Shown here piece after piece: positions 51,603 to 60,637 of a stretch of 64,000 nucleotides of DNA. The notes under the pieces were generated by a model, which made no database searches, had not been told where the DNA came from, and saw only the letters and a program-made list of their open reading frames with translations. The DNA is from Pseudomonadota bacterium (GTDB taxonomy: Bacteria; Pseudomonadota; Alphaproteobacteria; SHVZ01): contig JACQAG010000026.1 of assembly GCA_016195085.1 (NCBI GenBank), positions 1 to 64,000 on the forward strand. Direction: 5' to 3'. Every line of letters begins with the position of its first letter. Position 1 is the first letter of the stretch. Position numbers and translations under genes: made by a program.

Positions 51603-52155
51603 GGCGCGCGCTCCCGATACGGACCGATGAACCGTGCCGGCATCAGACTCACCGAAGAAGATCGGAAACGCGCAATTCCACTACGCTGCCGAGAGGGCAC
51701 GCGAGGGAAACGCAGCGGTGACCCCGCTAGGGTCTGGGTCATGTAGACACGGTCCATTCTGTCCAGGTCCACATCACGGGCGAGACCGGAACGGCTCACC
51801 CTCGGTGTCGTCCTTTTGACGACCGGTGCAATCCTAGCACTCTTCAGCGGGAGGTGATAGCGGATTGCCATACCCGACCAAGGGACGTTTTGGAGGGTGG
51901 GTTGAGGGTCTGGAACCTGCGGCATGGCGGCGGCTTTCGGCACACATTGATGCCGTGCCGGCATGCAGGATGTGTACCAAATTAGGTAAATGGCTGTTGA
52001 ACGGGGCTTATTCGGAGCGGCGCGGACCAACAGAGCCGTCCGGGTCGCGAGGATCGGCCCGGCCCGTCCGGCGCGATCAGTGGTCAAGGGTAAGGGTCTG
52101 TGCTGCCTATGCTTTTTGCCCTTCCCTGGCGGGCATGGCAGAGCGATCGGGCGGC
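51603..52155. other. Long intergenic stretch (553 bp)
   Basis: No coding sequence with family-like content was found on either strand. The region is upstream of the radical SAM gene and downstream of the O-methyltransferase, both on the minus strand, so it should hold the radical SAM promoter. A short hairpin GTCGTC-CTTTT-GACGAC near 51806-51822 is the only clear structure. GGTAAGGG and CCCTTCCC near 52090-52130 could pair at long distance. Confidence 0.45.
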
Positions 52156-53331
52156 TCAGCTCGAGGCCCCTTGCGGCCGGATCGGCAAGGGCCGATTCGA
52201 CCACAGGCTGGCCGGCGCCATGCCGCGATGAGGCGGGTCGGTCTCAGGCAGCGGGCCGCCTTCAGGGAAGATATTGCCGAGGATCGTCTTCACGTCCCGA
52301 TCGGTGGTTCTCGACGTGCCGTTCTGTTCGTAGAGGAGCCCCTCATCTCCGATGACCGCGCGGGCGAGCTCGGCGTAATGCGCGATCTGCGCATCGGACA
52401 TCTCCTGCATGGAGCGGAAGTTGAGCATGGCGTCGACGGGTTTAAGCTCGTCCAGCACGCGTTCGGCCAGAAAGTTGGCGACGAAGACGGCGCCAAAATC
52501 CTCGGGCAGGCGCGGGCCGAGCTCACCCGTGCTGACCGACAGATACCCCCCCGGCACGGCGAGGTAGTTCGGTCGGTCGTCCCATAGCGCCGCGAGATAG
52601 ATTGCAGCGAAGATCAGGGAATCCGGCAGGTCGACCGCGACGAAGCGCAGCCCTTTCGCCGGCAGCGCGCGGCCGAGCTGGTATCCAAAGCCGCCGAAGC
52701 CGGAGCCGATATCGGCGATGGTCACCGCCCCCTTGGCCGCAGCGCGCTCGCGCAAATACCGCAGCGCGCCCGAACCGAAGAGGCCGTTCATCTGGGTTTG
52801 CAGGCTCCAGGCATCATAGCCGGCGAGCACGCCGTCGATCACCAGTCCGACCTCGCCGAACACCGGCGGCAGGCGCACCCGAGCGTATTCCGGCAGACGA
52901 CGCCGATCGGAGATCAGCGTGGTGGAATGGATAGTGAGGTTCTGGTTCTTGGCGTGAAGCTGCCCTTCGAGGTCGGCCGGCAGCGACTCCGGGCTGACGC
53001 CGTGGATGTCGCCCCGGATCGGGTCGAATCCGGTGAAGGGCTGGCAATAAAGACGCAAATGCTCGATGTCGCGTCGGCTCTTGCCGTAGAGCGGATGCCA
53101 GGTCGCGGCAAGACTCGCCCAATTGTTTGCCGGATTGGCGACGGCGGCATCGAGTGCCAGGCGCTCGATCGTCTCTGGCGCCGCCGCCTTGAGCTCGGCC
53201 ACGCGGTCGGCGAGCCAGCACGCCGTCTCGTACTCGCTGTCCGCCAGACGTCGGTTGCGCGCGGGCGTCATCAGCCCATCGAGGCGCATGCTCAGCTTCT
53301 GGCCCGCAAAGTCGACGGTGATCATCGGCAT
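52156..53331 (-). CDS. Putative sugar O-methyltransferase (TIGR04371/NanM type)
   Basis: The protein of 391 residues has an N-terminal helical domain, then NLTIHSTTLISDRRRLPE and VFGEVGLVIDGVLAGYD. The SAM site TIADIGSGFGGFGYQLGRAL (near residue 225) and FVAVDLPDSLIFAAIYL follow. MLNFRSMQEMSDAQIAHYAE matches the 'putative sugar O-methyltransferase' family. ATG codons at 53331 and 53325 are both possible; a TTG at 53358 would add nine residues. It is isolated from the next minus-strand gene by a strong hairpin. Confidence 0.8.
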   Translation of the reverse strand: MPMITVDFAGQKLSMRLDGLMTPARNRRLADSEYETACWLADRVAELKAAAPETIERLALDAAVANPANNWASLAATWHPLYGKSRRDIEHLRLYCQPFTGFDPIRGDIHGVSPESLPADLEGQLHAKNQNLTIHSTTLISDRRRLPEYARVRLPPVFGEVGLVIDGVLAGYDAWSLQTQMNGLFGSGALRYLRERAAAKGAVTIADIGSGFGGFGYQLGRALPAKGLRFVAVDLPDSLIFAAIYLAALWDDRPNYLAVPGGYLSVSTGELGPRLPEDFGAVFVANFLAERVLDELKPVDAMLNFRSMQEMSDAQIAHYAELARAVIGDEGLLYEQNGTSRTTDRDVKTILGNIFPEGGPLPETDPPHRGMAPASLWSNRPLPIRPQGASS

Positions 53332-53554
53332 CGGGGTGTGTAGTACCGGGATTCGCAAATCCGCGAAACTCCCCGCCCTGACGCCGTCGTCGCATTGCCG
53401 GGCGGCTCACACGGGTCCTTGCGACGGTTCGACCCCGGATCGTCGTCGGCGGCCGCATAGAAGGAGATAATTGTTTATTAACAATGCTTTATTTCTGAGA
53501 TGCAGGAACGTCCCGGTGTCCCAGTCCCGGGCTCACCCACCCTGGGACACCCAT

Positions 53555-53612
53555 GCACCCGGGGAGGGTTGGGGAGGGGGTGGTTCCACCCCCTCCCCAA
53601 CCCTCCCCGGGT
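53555..53612. repeat. 58-bp perfect hairpin, 28-bp arms, 2-base centre
   Basis: Positions 53555-53582 and 53585-53612 are exact reverse complements, C/G-homopolymer rich (GGGGAGGG type), separated by TT. Wobble pairs could extend it on both sides. It lies between two minus-strand genes (53663-55831 and 52156-53331). It is likely a strong terminator of the upstream glycosyltransferase gene, or a mobile palindromic repeat; the G-rich hairpins at 28983-29140 share its GGGGAGGG type. The rest of 53332-53662 shows no gene. Confidence 0.75.
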
Positions 53613-53662
53613 GTGAGGCACGGGATTAGGGAGACAGACCGCGGTCCCATGCGGACCCTGCT

Positions 53663-55831
53663 CTAGCCGCGCTGGCCGAGCCAGCCTCGCAAATGCTCCC
53701 GCATCGTCCGCGCATAGGCCGGCCGGCCGTAAGCTTCGATCGCGTGGGCCTGCAGCCGCGCGATCTGTTTCGAGAGCTCCGCCTCGGGCATGGCATGGGC
53801 CCTCGCCATCGCGGCGCCGATCGCATCTTCGGTGCAGGTTTCGAGATAGAGGCCGCAGCCCTCGGGCAGGTCGACCCCGGTCTCGCGGCTGATGATCGGG
53901 TAGAGACCGAGCGAAAGACAGGTGGCGACCGCGTTCGACATGCCTTCGGACGCGCTGGGTGCGACGAAGCAAAACGAGCGTCGGCAAACGATGGCGAGAT
54001 CGGGCGAGTTGCCGATGAGATGGCCGTGGAGGCGGATCCGGGGGTGTCGATGGAGCTCTTGGTCGTAAGCGCGCTCGAAGTCCGGCTCGTGGCCCACCAT
54101 GCCGACGACATTGAGCCGCCAAACGTCCTGCCGGGCGACGACGTCGAGCAGCAGATCCAGCCCCTTGAGCACCGCGCCCAGGCCGAAATACCACAGGAAC
54201 TCGCGCTCCTTCGGCACGTAGTCGCCGGGCGCCTTGACCGATCCGAGGCGCGAGGCCGAGACCCGCATCGGCGTCACCTTCCGCCGGTGCTCTGGGGCAT
54301 AGGTCGCCCGCGTGACCTCGTTGCCGATGAGGATGCAATGGTCGGCAAGCTCGATCGAGGCCAGCACCTCGGCCGGATCGGCCGCCACGCGCTTCGGCTG
54401 GTAGGGACTGCCCCGCCGCCGCTCGAAGGCCTGGGCCCGCTCCGCCTCGCGGCGGTTCTGGAACTCGGGCGCGCTGCCGGTCCGATGCAGGATGCGCAGC
54501 GCCGCTGGGGGGAGGCGGGTGAGCCCGCCATCGGCCGCAAACACCACGCCGTAGGCCGGCGCATCCTTCGGCGCGGCACCGCCCATGTCGATGACATCGA
54601 CCCGATAGCCCAATTCCAGAAAGATGCGCGCGATCTCGCGGGACTCCCAGATGACGCTGCTGGCGTAGAGGTCGTCCGCTTCGTCGTCGAGCAAGAGCGC
54701 GCGGCGAAAGAAGCTCACCAGCACGTCTCCTTTGACCGTGGTCCCGAGCGGACAAAGGCGGGTCACGTCCGCGCGCGCCTCAAAGGCGACCGGGCCGACG
54801 CCGGGAACGACGAGACGGCCGACGGCAGCGCCGGCAACCGCCTGACGGGCCCGCCACAGGCGCTGGCGCGGCTCGTCGGCATGCGGGCTCGCCTGAATCG
54901 CCGCCCGGTAGAGCGCGACGGCCTCCTCTAGGCGCCCGGCGCCGGCCAAGCCGTCGGCGCGCGCGATCGCTGCCTGCGTCTCCTCAGCGGCGGCTGCGAT
55001 GAGACGGCGTACGGCTTGGCGCGCAGAGGCGTGACCCGGCGCAAGCGCCAAGGCCCGGCGATGGAGCGCAAGCGCTGCCGGCCGGTTGCCACCGGCGCTC
55101 AAGCGCTCGGCTTCTTGGTTCATGGCTTGGGTCACGCCGTCCAGCGCGAGGCGAGGATCGCTTGGCCCGGGATCCCGCTTCAATTGCCATTGCCGGAGCG
55201 CGGAGGCACGCTCGAAGCGCTTCTTCTCCAGGCTCAGGGCGACGGCGTGGTCCATGAGCTGCGCTGCCGCCCGGCGGAGGCCGTCGACGAGCGCCGGCGG
55301 ATCCAGGCCAAGGGCGACGAGCCGCTGCAGGGACGCGCTCGCGGCGTCCGCGTCATCGGCTTGCAGGCGCTGGGCCGCTTCCATCTCGGACTGGATGACC
55401 CAAGCGCGGAGCTCGCCGAAATGCTCGGCGCGCGGCGCCTCGGCTGCCCCATCGCCGAGCCTTCGCCGCGCCATATGAAGGATCGCGCCGGCGCAATCCG
55501 GGACGATGCGGCTGAGCGCGCCCAGGATGTGGGCGGCCTCGCCCAGCTTGCCCTCGGCTTCAAGCGCGCTCGCCCGCACCCGCGCCCGGTCGACGAGATG
55601 GTGGCGATAGACCAGGGCCCGGTCGGAATCGAGTTCGCCCGCCTTGCCGTAGCTGTCATAGGCATCGAGGAAACATCCGGCGGCCTCGGCAAGGATGCCG
55701 TGGAGGAGCCAGGTCTCACCGTGATCGGGCCACACCGCCAGCACCAGGCGCAACAGTCCGGCGGCCGCCTCGTAGCGCCCCGCTTTGGCGTGGATGAGGG
55801 CGCCCTGATAGACTTCGTAGACGGCGAGCAT
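53663..55831 (-). CDS. TPR-containing GT-B-type glycosyltransferase
   Basis: The protein of 722 residues starts at the ATG at 55831; the open frame upstream overlaps the opposite-strand phosphatase and encodes nothing family-like. Residues ~1-330 carry TPR repeats (GRYEAAAGLLRLVLAVWPDHGE type). The C-terminal half has a GT-B glycosyltransferase look: FLWYFGLGAVLKGLDLLLDV (donor-side GxxxKGxD), and SFCFVAPSASEGMSNAVATC with the ExG(M)S acidic site. This is GT4-like, different from the TIGR04372 enzymes. TPR-glycosyltransferase fusions occur in flagellin and other protein O-glycosylation in bacteria. It diverges from the HAD gene at 55913. Confidence 0.78.
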   Translation of the reverse strand: MLAVYEVYQGALIHAKAGRYEAAAGLLRLVLAVWPDHGETWLLHGILAEAAGCFLDAYDSYGKAGELDSDRALVYRHHLVDRARVRASALEAEGKLGEAAHILGALSRIVPDCAGAILHMARRRLGDGAAEAPRAEHFGELRAWVIQSEMEAAQRLQADDADAASASLQRLVALGLDPPALVDGLRRAAAQLMDHAVALSLEKKRFERASALRQWQLKRDPGPSDPRLALDGVTQAMNQEAERLSAGGNRPAALALHRRALALAPGHASARQAVRRLIAAAAEETQAAIARADGLAGAGRLEEAVALYRAAIQASPHADEPRQRLWRARQAVAGAAVGRLVVPGVGPVAFEARADVTRLCPLGTTVKGDVLVSFFRRALLLDDEADDLYASSVIWESREIARIFLELGYRVDVIDMGGAAPKDAPAYGVVFAADGGLTRLPPAALRILHRTGSAPEFQNRREAERAQAFERRRGSPYQPKRVAADPAEVLASIELADHCILIGNEVTRATYAPEHRRKVTPMRVSASRLGSVKAPGDYVPKEREFLWYFGLGAVLKGLDLLLDVVARQDVWRLNVVGMVGHEPDFERAYDQELHRHPRIRLHGHLIGNSPDLAIVCRRSFCFVAPSASEGMSNAVATCLSLGLYPIISRETGVDLPEGCGLYLETCTEDAIGAAMARAHAMPEAELSKQIARLQAHAIEAYGRPAYARTMREHLRGWLGQRG

Positions 55832-55912
55832 GGGGCGGAGCGTGATGGAATCGTTGTGGGGCGAGCGACTTGAGACCCGTCCGATACTATCAGGCCGGTT
55901 CCAGGGCCCGCT

Positions 55913-56587
55913 ATGCGCCCGGCCTCGTGTCGCGGTTTTCTTCCTTTGAGCCGGATGCAGCCCGAAGCGGGGAGGGCGGCTTCGCCGAAGCCCCGCCTTG
56001 TCGGCATCGACTTCGACAATACTCTCGTCGACTATGCCGAGGCCTTCCGCGTCGTCGGCATCGCCATGGGGCTCCTGCCGGACGGTTTCGTCGGCGACCG
56101 GGTGAGCCTGCGCGCGTTGGTGCGCGCGAGCGCCGCCGGCGAGCAGGGTTGGCAGCGCCTGCAGGCCCGGGTCTACGGGCCCGATATCGACCTTGCGCGG
56201 CCCATGGCGGGTATCGGGGGCTTTCTCGCGCATGCCCGGCGGGCCGGGACGACAGTGGCGGTGATCAGCCATAAGACGCGCTATGCCGAGCAGGATCCGG
56301 AGGGTGTCGATCTGAGGATGGCGGCCGCGGCCTGGCTCGCCCGCAGCGGTCTCGGCTTGGCGCCGGATCGCGTCTTCTTTGAGAACACCCGCAAGGCGAA
56401 GCTCGCCCGCATTGCGATGCTCGCCTGCAGCCATTTCATCGACGATCTGCCGGAAGTGCTGGCCGACCCGGAATTCCCAGCCGGAGTCGAACGAATCCTG
56501 TTCATGGCCGACGGCGCCTCCCAGCACGGCGCCTATGCCGTGCATCGGAGCTGGGAGGACATCACCCACGCCCTATTTGGCGCCTAG
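55913..56587 (+). CDS. HAD-superfamily phosphatase-like protein
   Basis: The protein of up to 224 residues has motif I IDFDNTLVDY (DxDxT), motif II VISHKT and a motif IV FIDDLPE, complete for a HAD phosphatase. The first ~28 residues are low-complexity; ATG 55955 may be the true start. Phosphosugar or nucleotide-sugar-related hydrolysis is the most likely role, and it could substitute for the missing GmhB in the heptose route, though there is no direct evidence. It lies between the glycosyltransferase and the flagellar operon. Confidence 0.72.
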   Translation: MRPASCRGFLPLSRMQPEAGRAASPKPRLVGIDFDNTLVDYAEAFRVVGIAMGLLPDGFVGDRVSLRALVRASAAGEQGWQRLQARVYGPDIDLARPMAGIGGFLAHARRAGTTVAVISHKTRYAEQDPEGVDLRMAAAAWLARSGLGLAPDRVFFENTRKAKLARIAMLACSHFIDDLPEVLADPEFPAGVERILFMADGASQHGAYAVHRSWEDITHALFGA

Positions 56588-56735
56588 CGCCGGCTGTCCG
56601 ACCGCCTCGGCGGCCTAGTCCTTTCAAATGTGCGGGAAAAGATTTATCTTAGAGAACAGTTGCGGAACCATGGATGCTGCCCCAGCGAGGCTTCGCGTGG
56701 GCCGCTCCTAGGTCCGCCTCATCCCGGAGCAACGC

Positions 56736-57263
56736 ATGGCGGCCGAGGCAACTGAAGACCTAGGCGAAGGCGCAGCAGGCGCACCGGAAACGAAGCGGTT
56801 TGCCGGTAAAAAACTTATTCTTTTCATTGTATTGCCTCTGCTTTTGCTGATCGGCGGGGCGGCCGGGGTGTTCTTCTCCGGCATTCTCGGCGGCGGGGCG
56901 AAGAAGGCCGAGCATGAGGCGACCCACGAGGAAGCGGCGCCGAAGCCGGCGGCAAAGCAGACGGTGTTCTTCGATCTGCCCGACATCGTGGTGAATCTCA
57001 ACGCCACCAACCGGCGGACCAACTTCCTCAAGATCAGCGTCAGCCTGGAGCTGGAGCAGTCCGGCGACATCGAAGTCATCACCCAGAACATGCCGCGCAT
57101 CATCGACAACTTCCAAGTCTACCTGCGCGAGCTCAGAATCGACGATCTGCAGGGTTCGGCCGGGCTGTACCGCTTGCGCGAAGAGCTGTTGCGCCGGGTC
57201 AACCTCGCCGCGAGACCGGTTCGGGTCCGCGATGTCTTGTTCAAAGAGATGCTGGTGCAATAG
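56736..57263 (+). CDS. fliL: Flagellar basal body-associated protein FliL
   Basis: The 175-residue protein has one N-terminal membrane helix (ILFIVLPLLLLIGGAAGVFF, ~28-47) and a periplasmic FliL domain with VFFDLPDIVVNLNATNRRT and the C-terminal VRDVLFKEMLVQ. FliL associates with the stator around the basal body and tunes motor torque. It starts the flagellar operon, 12 bases before fliM. The 148-bp region upstream, AT-richer around 56632-56660, should contain the promoter. Confidence 0.93.
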   Translation: MAAEATEDLGEGAAGAPETKRFAGKKLILFIVLPLLLLIGGAAGVFFSGILGGGAKKAEHEATHEEAAPKPAAKQTVFFDLPDIVVNLNATNRRTNFLKISVSLELEQSGDIEVITQNMPRIIDNFQVYLRELRIDDLQGSAGLYRLREELLRRVNLAARPVRVRDVLFKEMLVQ

Positions 57264-57275
57264 GAACAGCGAGCC

Positions 57276-58343
57276 ATGGCGGACAAGGACAAAGGCGGGG
57301 ACGATCTCGCCGCCCAGTGGGAAGCCGAAATGGGCGCTGGCGCGGCAGCTGGCGGCGGTGGCGGCGGCGACTCCCAGGCGCGGGTGCTGAACCAGGACGA
57401 GATCGACAGCCTGTTGGGCTTCGATGCCGAGACCGACCGCGCCACCGACAATTCCGGCATCCAGGCGATCGTCAATTCCTCGCTCGTCTCCTACGAGCGC
57501 CTGCCCATGCTGGAGGTGGTGTTCGACCGCCTGGTGCGCATGATGTCGACCTCGCTGCGCAACTTTACCTCGGACAACGTCGAGGTCAGCCTCGACAACA
57601 TCACCTCGATCCGCTTCGGCGACTATCTGAACTCGATCCCGTTGCCGGCCATGCCCTCGGTGTTCAAGGCGGAGGAATGGGATAATTACGGCCTCCTGGT
57701 CGTCGACTCGGCGCTCATCTATTCGGTCGTCGACGTGCTCTTGGGCGGCCGCCGCGGCACCGCGGCGATGCGCATCGAAGGCCGGCCCTACACCACCATC
57801 GAGCGCAACCTGGTCGAGCGCATGGTCTCGGTGGTCTTGAGCGATCTTTCGGCCGCCTTCGATCCCTTGAGCCCGGTCACCTTCCGCTTCGATCGCCTGG
57901 AGACCAATCCGCGCTTTGCCACCATCGCTAGGCCGGCCAACGCCGCCATTCTGGCCCGCCTCAGGATCGACATGGAGGATCGCGGCGGGCGGCTGGAGCT
58001 GATGCTGCCCTACGCCACCCTCGAGCCGGTGCGCGAGCTCTTGCTGCAGATGTTCATGGGCGAGAAGTTCGGCCGCGACTCAATTTGGGAAGGCCACCTT
58101 GCAGGCGAGCTCTGGCACACCGATGTTGACCTGACCGCGGTGCTGGACGAGCTGGTGGTGTCGTTGAACGATGTCATCAACTGGAAGGTCGGCAGCCGCA
58201 TCGTGCTCAACTCGACGCCGCGCTCGACCATTGAGATGCGCTGCGGCGATGTGCCTCTGTTCAAGGGCACCATGGGCCGCAAGGGCGGCTCGATCGCAGT
58301 CAAGATCGACAAGCGCGTGCGCCGGCCGCCGGTCGCCGGCTGA
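57276..58343 (+). CDS. fliM: Flagellar motor switch protein FliM
   Basis: The 355-residue protein shows the CheY-phosphate-binding N-terminal motif VLNQDEIDSLLGF (37-49), LEVVFDRLVRMMSTSLRNF, the FliM middle domain, and a C-terminal SpoA domain (VGSRIVLNSTPRSTIEMRCG). It is in the C-ring of the flagellar motor and controls rotation direction. A glycine-rich linker (GGGGGG near 26-31) precedes the CheY site. Operon position after fliL is the classical one. Confidence 0.95.
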   Translation: MADKDKGGDDLAAQWEAEMGAGAAAGGGGGGDSQARVLNQDEIDSLLGFDAETDRATDNSGIQAIVNSSLVSYERLPMLEVVFDRLVRMMSTSLRNFTSDNVEVSLDNITSIRFGDYLNSIPLPAMPSVFKAEEWDNYGLLVVDSALIYSVVDVLLGGRRGTAAMRIEGRPYTTIERNLVERMVSVVLSDLSAAFDPLSPVTFRFDRLETNPRFATIARPANAAILARLRIDMEDRGGRLELMLPYATLEPVRELLLQMFMGEKFGRDSIWEGHLAGELWHTDVDLTAVLDELVVSLNDVINWKVGSRIVLNSTPRSTIEMRCGDVPLFKGTMGRKGGSIAVKIDKRVRRPPVAG

Positions 58344-58364
58344 ACGCTGGGAGCCTTGGGGGTC

Positions 58365-58958
58365 ATGCCGATCGCGCTCATCCTTGATGGTCTGGTCGCG
58401 GTGCTGCTGGTGGCGACGATCGTGTACGCCTGGCTGCTCAACCGGCGCTTGGGCGGCTTGCGGGCGCATCGCGACGAGCTGCAAACCACCATCAACCAGT
58501 TCACCGAGGCGACCAAGCGCGCCGAGGTCTCGATCCAAACCCTGCGCGCCATCGCCGAACAGAGCGCCAAGGCCTTGCAGGGGCCGGTCGACCGCGCCCA
58601 GGCGTTGCGCGACGAGCTCAGCTTCATGATCGGACGGGCCGACGATCTTGCCGGGCGGATCGGGGTGAGCCCGTCGGCGCCGCCGCTCCGCGCCGAGGCG
58701 CCGAGGCCGAAAGCCGCCGATCCCCGCGCCGCCGAGCCGGCGTCCCGTCCAGCCGCTGCTCCCGCTGGCCAGGGAGCGCAAACGCCGCGGCCCTCGACCG
58801 GCATCCCGTCCTCGGCCAAGGCGGCCGCCACGGCGGCCAATATCGCCCCGGCCCCGGCCCCGGCACAATCGGCTGCTCCCGCGGTCGAGGAGGAGGCTGC
58901 CGGCGGGCGCTCCAAGGCCGAGCGGGAACTCCTCAAGGCGCTCCGCGAGCTAAGATGA
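58365..58958 (+). CDS. DUF6468-type membrane-anchored protein
   Basis: The protein of 197 residues has one N-terminal hydrophobic helix (PIALILDGLVAVLLVATIVYA), a coiled-coil region (LRAHRDELQTTINQFTEATK) and a disordered Pro/Ala-rich C-terminus with a short conserved SKAERELLKALRELR. I recognise it as the DUF6468 protein commonly found between fliM and motE-like genes in Rhodospirillales. The ATG at 58365 is preceded by GGGGG; a TTG three codons upstream is an alternative. Function is unknown; position suggests a motor accessory. Confidence 0.75.
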   Translation: MPIALILDGLVAVLLVATIVYAWLLNRRLGGLRAHRDELQTTINQFTEATKRAEVSIQTLRAIAEQSAKALQGPVDRAQALRDELSFMIGRADDLAGRIGVSPSAPPLRAEAPRPKAADPRAAEPASRPAAAPAGQGAQTPRPSTGIPSSAKAAATAANIAPAPAPAQSAAPAVEEEAAGGRSKAERELLKALRELR

Positions 58959-58968
58959 TAGGCCCTCA

Positions 58969-59769
58969 ATGACCAGCCAGATTCGCATTCTGCCCGTCAC
59001 CATTTTCTTCGCGGCGCTGTTGCTTTCGGTCAAGGTGAGCGATGTTTGGCGCGGCCTCGCCAGCGTCAATACGACGGTGGCGGTGAGCGAGAGCCGGGCC
59101 CAAACCGCGCCCCCGGCGCAGCCGACCCAGCCGGTCCAAGCGCAACAGACCGCGCAGCCGCAACCCATCGGCCAGGTGGCGCCGGGGCAGGCGGGTGCCG
59201 CCGCCCAGGCGCAGCCGGCCGCACCGGCGGGGGCAGTGGGCCAGGCAAGACCGGCAGCACCGGCCACGGCGGCTCAGCCGGGCGCTCCCGCCATGGCGCC
59301 GGGCCAGAAGACGGCCGCCGTCGGCAGCGACAAGCCGCTCGATCCGATCCTGTTCAGCCAGTCGGAGATCGAGCTGCTGCAGAACCTCTCCGCCCGGCGC
59401 AAGGAGATCGACCAGCGCGAGCAGGAGGTGAAGGCCCGCGAGGTATTGCTGGCCGCGACCGAGAAGCGGTTGGAGGGCAAGATCGGCGAGCTCAAGGAGG
59501 TCAAGGGGCAGATCGAGGAGCTGATCCGCAAGTACAACACTCAGCAGGAAGCCGAGATCAAGCGCCTGGTCACCATCTATGAGGCGATGAAGCCGAAGGA
59601 GGCCGCGCGGGTCTTCGATACCCTCGACATCAAGGTCCTGCTTGGCATCATCGAGCGCATGCGCGAGGCAAAATCCTCGCCGATCATCGCCCAGATGGCG
59701 CCCGAGCGCGCCAAAGAGATCACCACGCTCATTGCTCGGCGTCGCGAGATGCCGTCGCTCAATCAGTAG
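58969..59769 (+). CDS. motE: MotE-like flagellar protein (MgtE N-terminal domain)
   Basis: The 266-residue protein has an N-terminal membrane/signal helix (ILPVTIFFAALLLSVKV) and a long Ala/Pro/Gln-rich linker (~45-120). A coiled coil (QREQEVKAREVLLAATEKRL) is followed by a MgtE_N-like C-terminus (YEAMKPKEAARVFDTLDIKV; MAPERAKEITTLIA). This is the layout of MotE, the periplasmic chaperone for MotC in rhizobia. MotC is not in the window, so the gene symbol is by similarity only. Confidence 0.8.
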   Translation: MTSQIRILPVTIFFAALLLSVKVSDVWRGLASVNTTVAVSESRAQTAPPAQPTQPVQAQQTAQPQPIGQVAPGQAGAAAQAQPAAPAGAVGQARPAAPATAAQPGAPAMAPGQKTAAVGSDKPLDPILFSQSEIELLQNLSARRKEIDQREQEVKAREVLLAATEKRLEGKIGELKEVKGQIEELIRKYNTQQEAEIKRLVTIYEAMKPKEAARVFDTLDIKVLLGIIERMREAKSSPIIAQMAPERAKEITTLIARRREMPSLNQ

Positions 59770-59875
59770 CGCGCCGCCGCTTCGCGCGCGCCACCGGCGG
59801 AAACGCGTCTCTCACGAGTGATTCTGGGGGTCTTTGGCCCGATTCTCGCATGCGGCTCTATGAAATGTGCCGCAA

Positions 59876-60637
59876 ATGCCTGATAATGCAAGGAGGCTGC
59901 GAGGACCGAAGGCGGTTCCCGGCTGGTTTGACGAGCTCCTCGCAATGATCCAGCGCCCAGGTCCGATCCGGCCGCAGATTGACGCGCATGACGACCATGC
60001 CGCAGCCGATGCGTATTTGCCGGTACGGGCGTTTCTCAGCCTGTATTTGGTGCTCATTGCCTTTTTCATCCTGTTGACGGCGGTGTCGTCGTTCAACGGC
60101 AGCAAGGCCGAGCAGGCGATGGCGAGCGTGCGAGCGGCCTTCCCCTCCAAGCTTGGCTTCGGGGTGCCGGAAGACCACACGACCAGCCTGTTCGTCGAGG
60201 CGCAGCGCTCCTACGCCGAGCAGGTCGGCCGTCTCTTAGCGGCGGCGCTGCCGACCGCCAGCCTCGAGCGCCCGCAACGGGGCAATCAGATCGAGGCTTC
60301 GGTCCCGCTGGAGGTGCTCTTCCAGCCCGGCTCCGCCGAAATCACCGGTGCCGCCGACGGCCTGCTGCAACAGCTCGTACCCATTCTTGCGGCCAAGAGC
60401 GAAGCCGGAACCCTCAGTCTCGAGTGGCTGCTGCCGGACCCGGGGGCCGGCACCGAGCCCGCCAGTCGGCTGATGCTCGGCCGCGCCTCCACCCTTGCCC
60501 GTCGCTTGGTGGCGCTGGGCGCGCCGCAGCCGGCGATTGCCGTCGGGCTCGACCCGAAGGCGGGCGACCGGGCGCGGCTATTGTTCTACGCGCGTCCTGC
60601 CGACGCGCCGCGGCTCGACTTCAAGGGCCTGTCATGA
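59876..60637 (+). CDS. Degenerate MotB-like protein (no plug-region aspartate)
   Basis: The protein of ~253 residues has a single membrane segment VRAFLSLYLVLIAFFILLTAV in MotB-like context, followed by SSFNGSKAEQAMASVRAAF and an OmpA-like C-terminus. The Asp normally needed in the MotB helix is absent (VRAFLSL where FxDTLS is expected), and the OmpA domain lacks the peptidoglycan-binding HTD. It may be a structural paralog of the next gene and overlaps it by ATGA. Start alternatives are GTG 59867 and ATG 59945. Confidence 0.7.
   Translation: MPDNARRLRGPKAVPGWFDELLAMIQRPGPIRPQIDAHDDHAAADAYLPVRAFLSLYLVLIAFFILLTAVSSFNGSKAEQAMASVRAAFPSKLGFGVPEDHTTSLFVEAQRSYAEQVGRLLAAALPTASLERPQRGNQIEASVPLEVLFQPGSAEITGAADGLLQQLVPILAAKSEAGTLSLEWLLPDPGAGTEPASRLMLGRASTLARRLVALGAPQPAIAVGLDPKAGDRARLLFYARPADAPRLDFKGLS

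Noticed and set aside
50127-51746. A 539-codon open frame on the plus strand opposite the radical SAM gene
   Set aside because: It is the complement of a convincing gene, has no recognisable motif, and reflects high GC content.
51780-51830. A terminator or riboswitch before the radical SAM gene
   Set aside because: Only a 6-bp hairpin is present, without a T-run or a conserved aptamer pattern such as a cobalamin box.
55832-56569. N-terminal extension of the TPR glycosyltransferase
   Set aside because: The extension reads antisense to a HAD phosphatase with complete motifs; TPR sequence begins right after ATG 55831.
56660-56690. A sigma-54-like GG-N10-GC site before fliL
   Set aside because: GG and GC can be placed at the right spacing but flanking bases do not fit TGGCAC/TTGCW; such matches are common by chance in GC-rich DNA.
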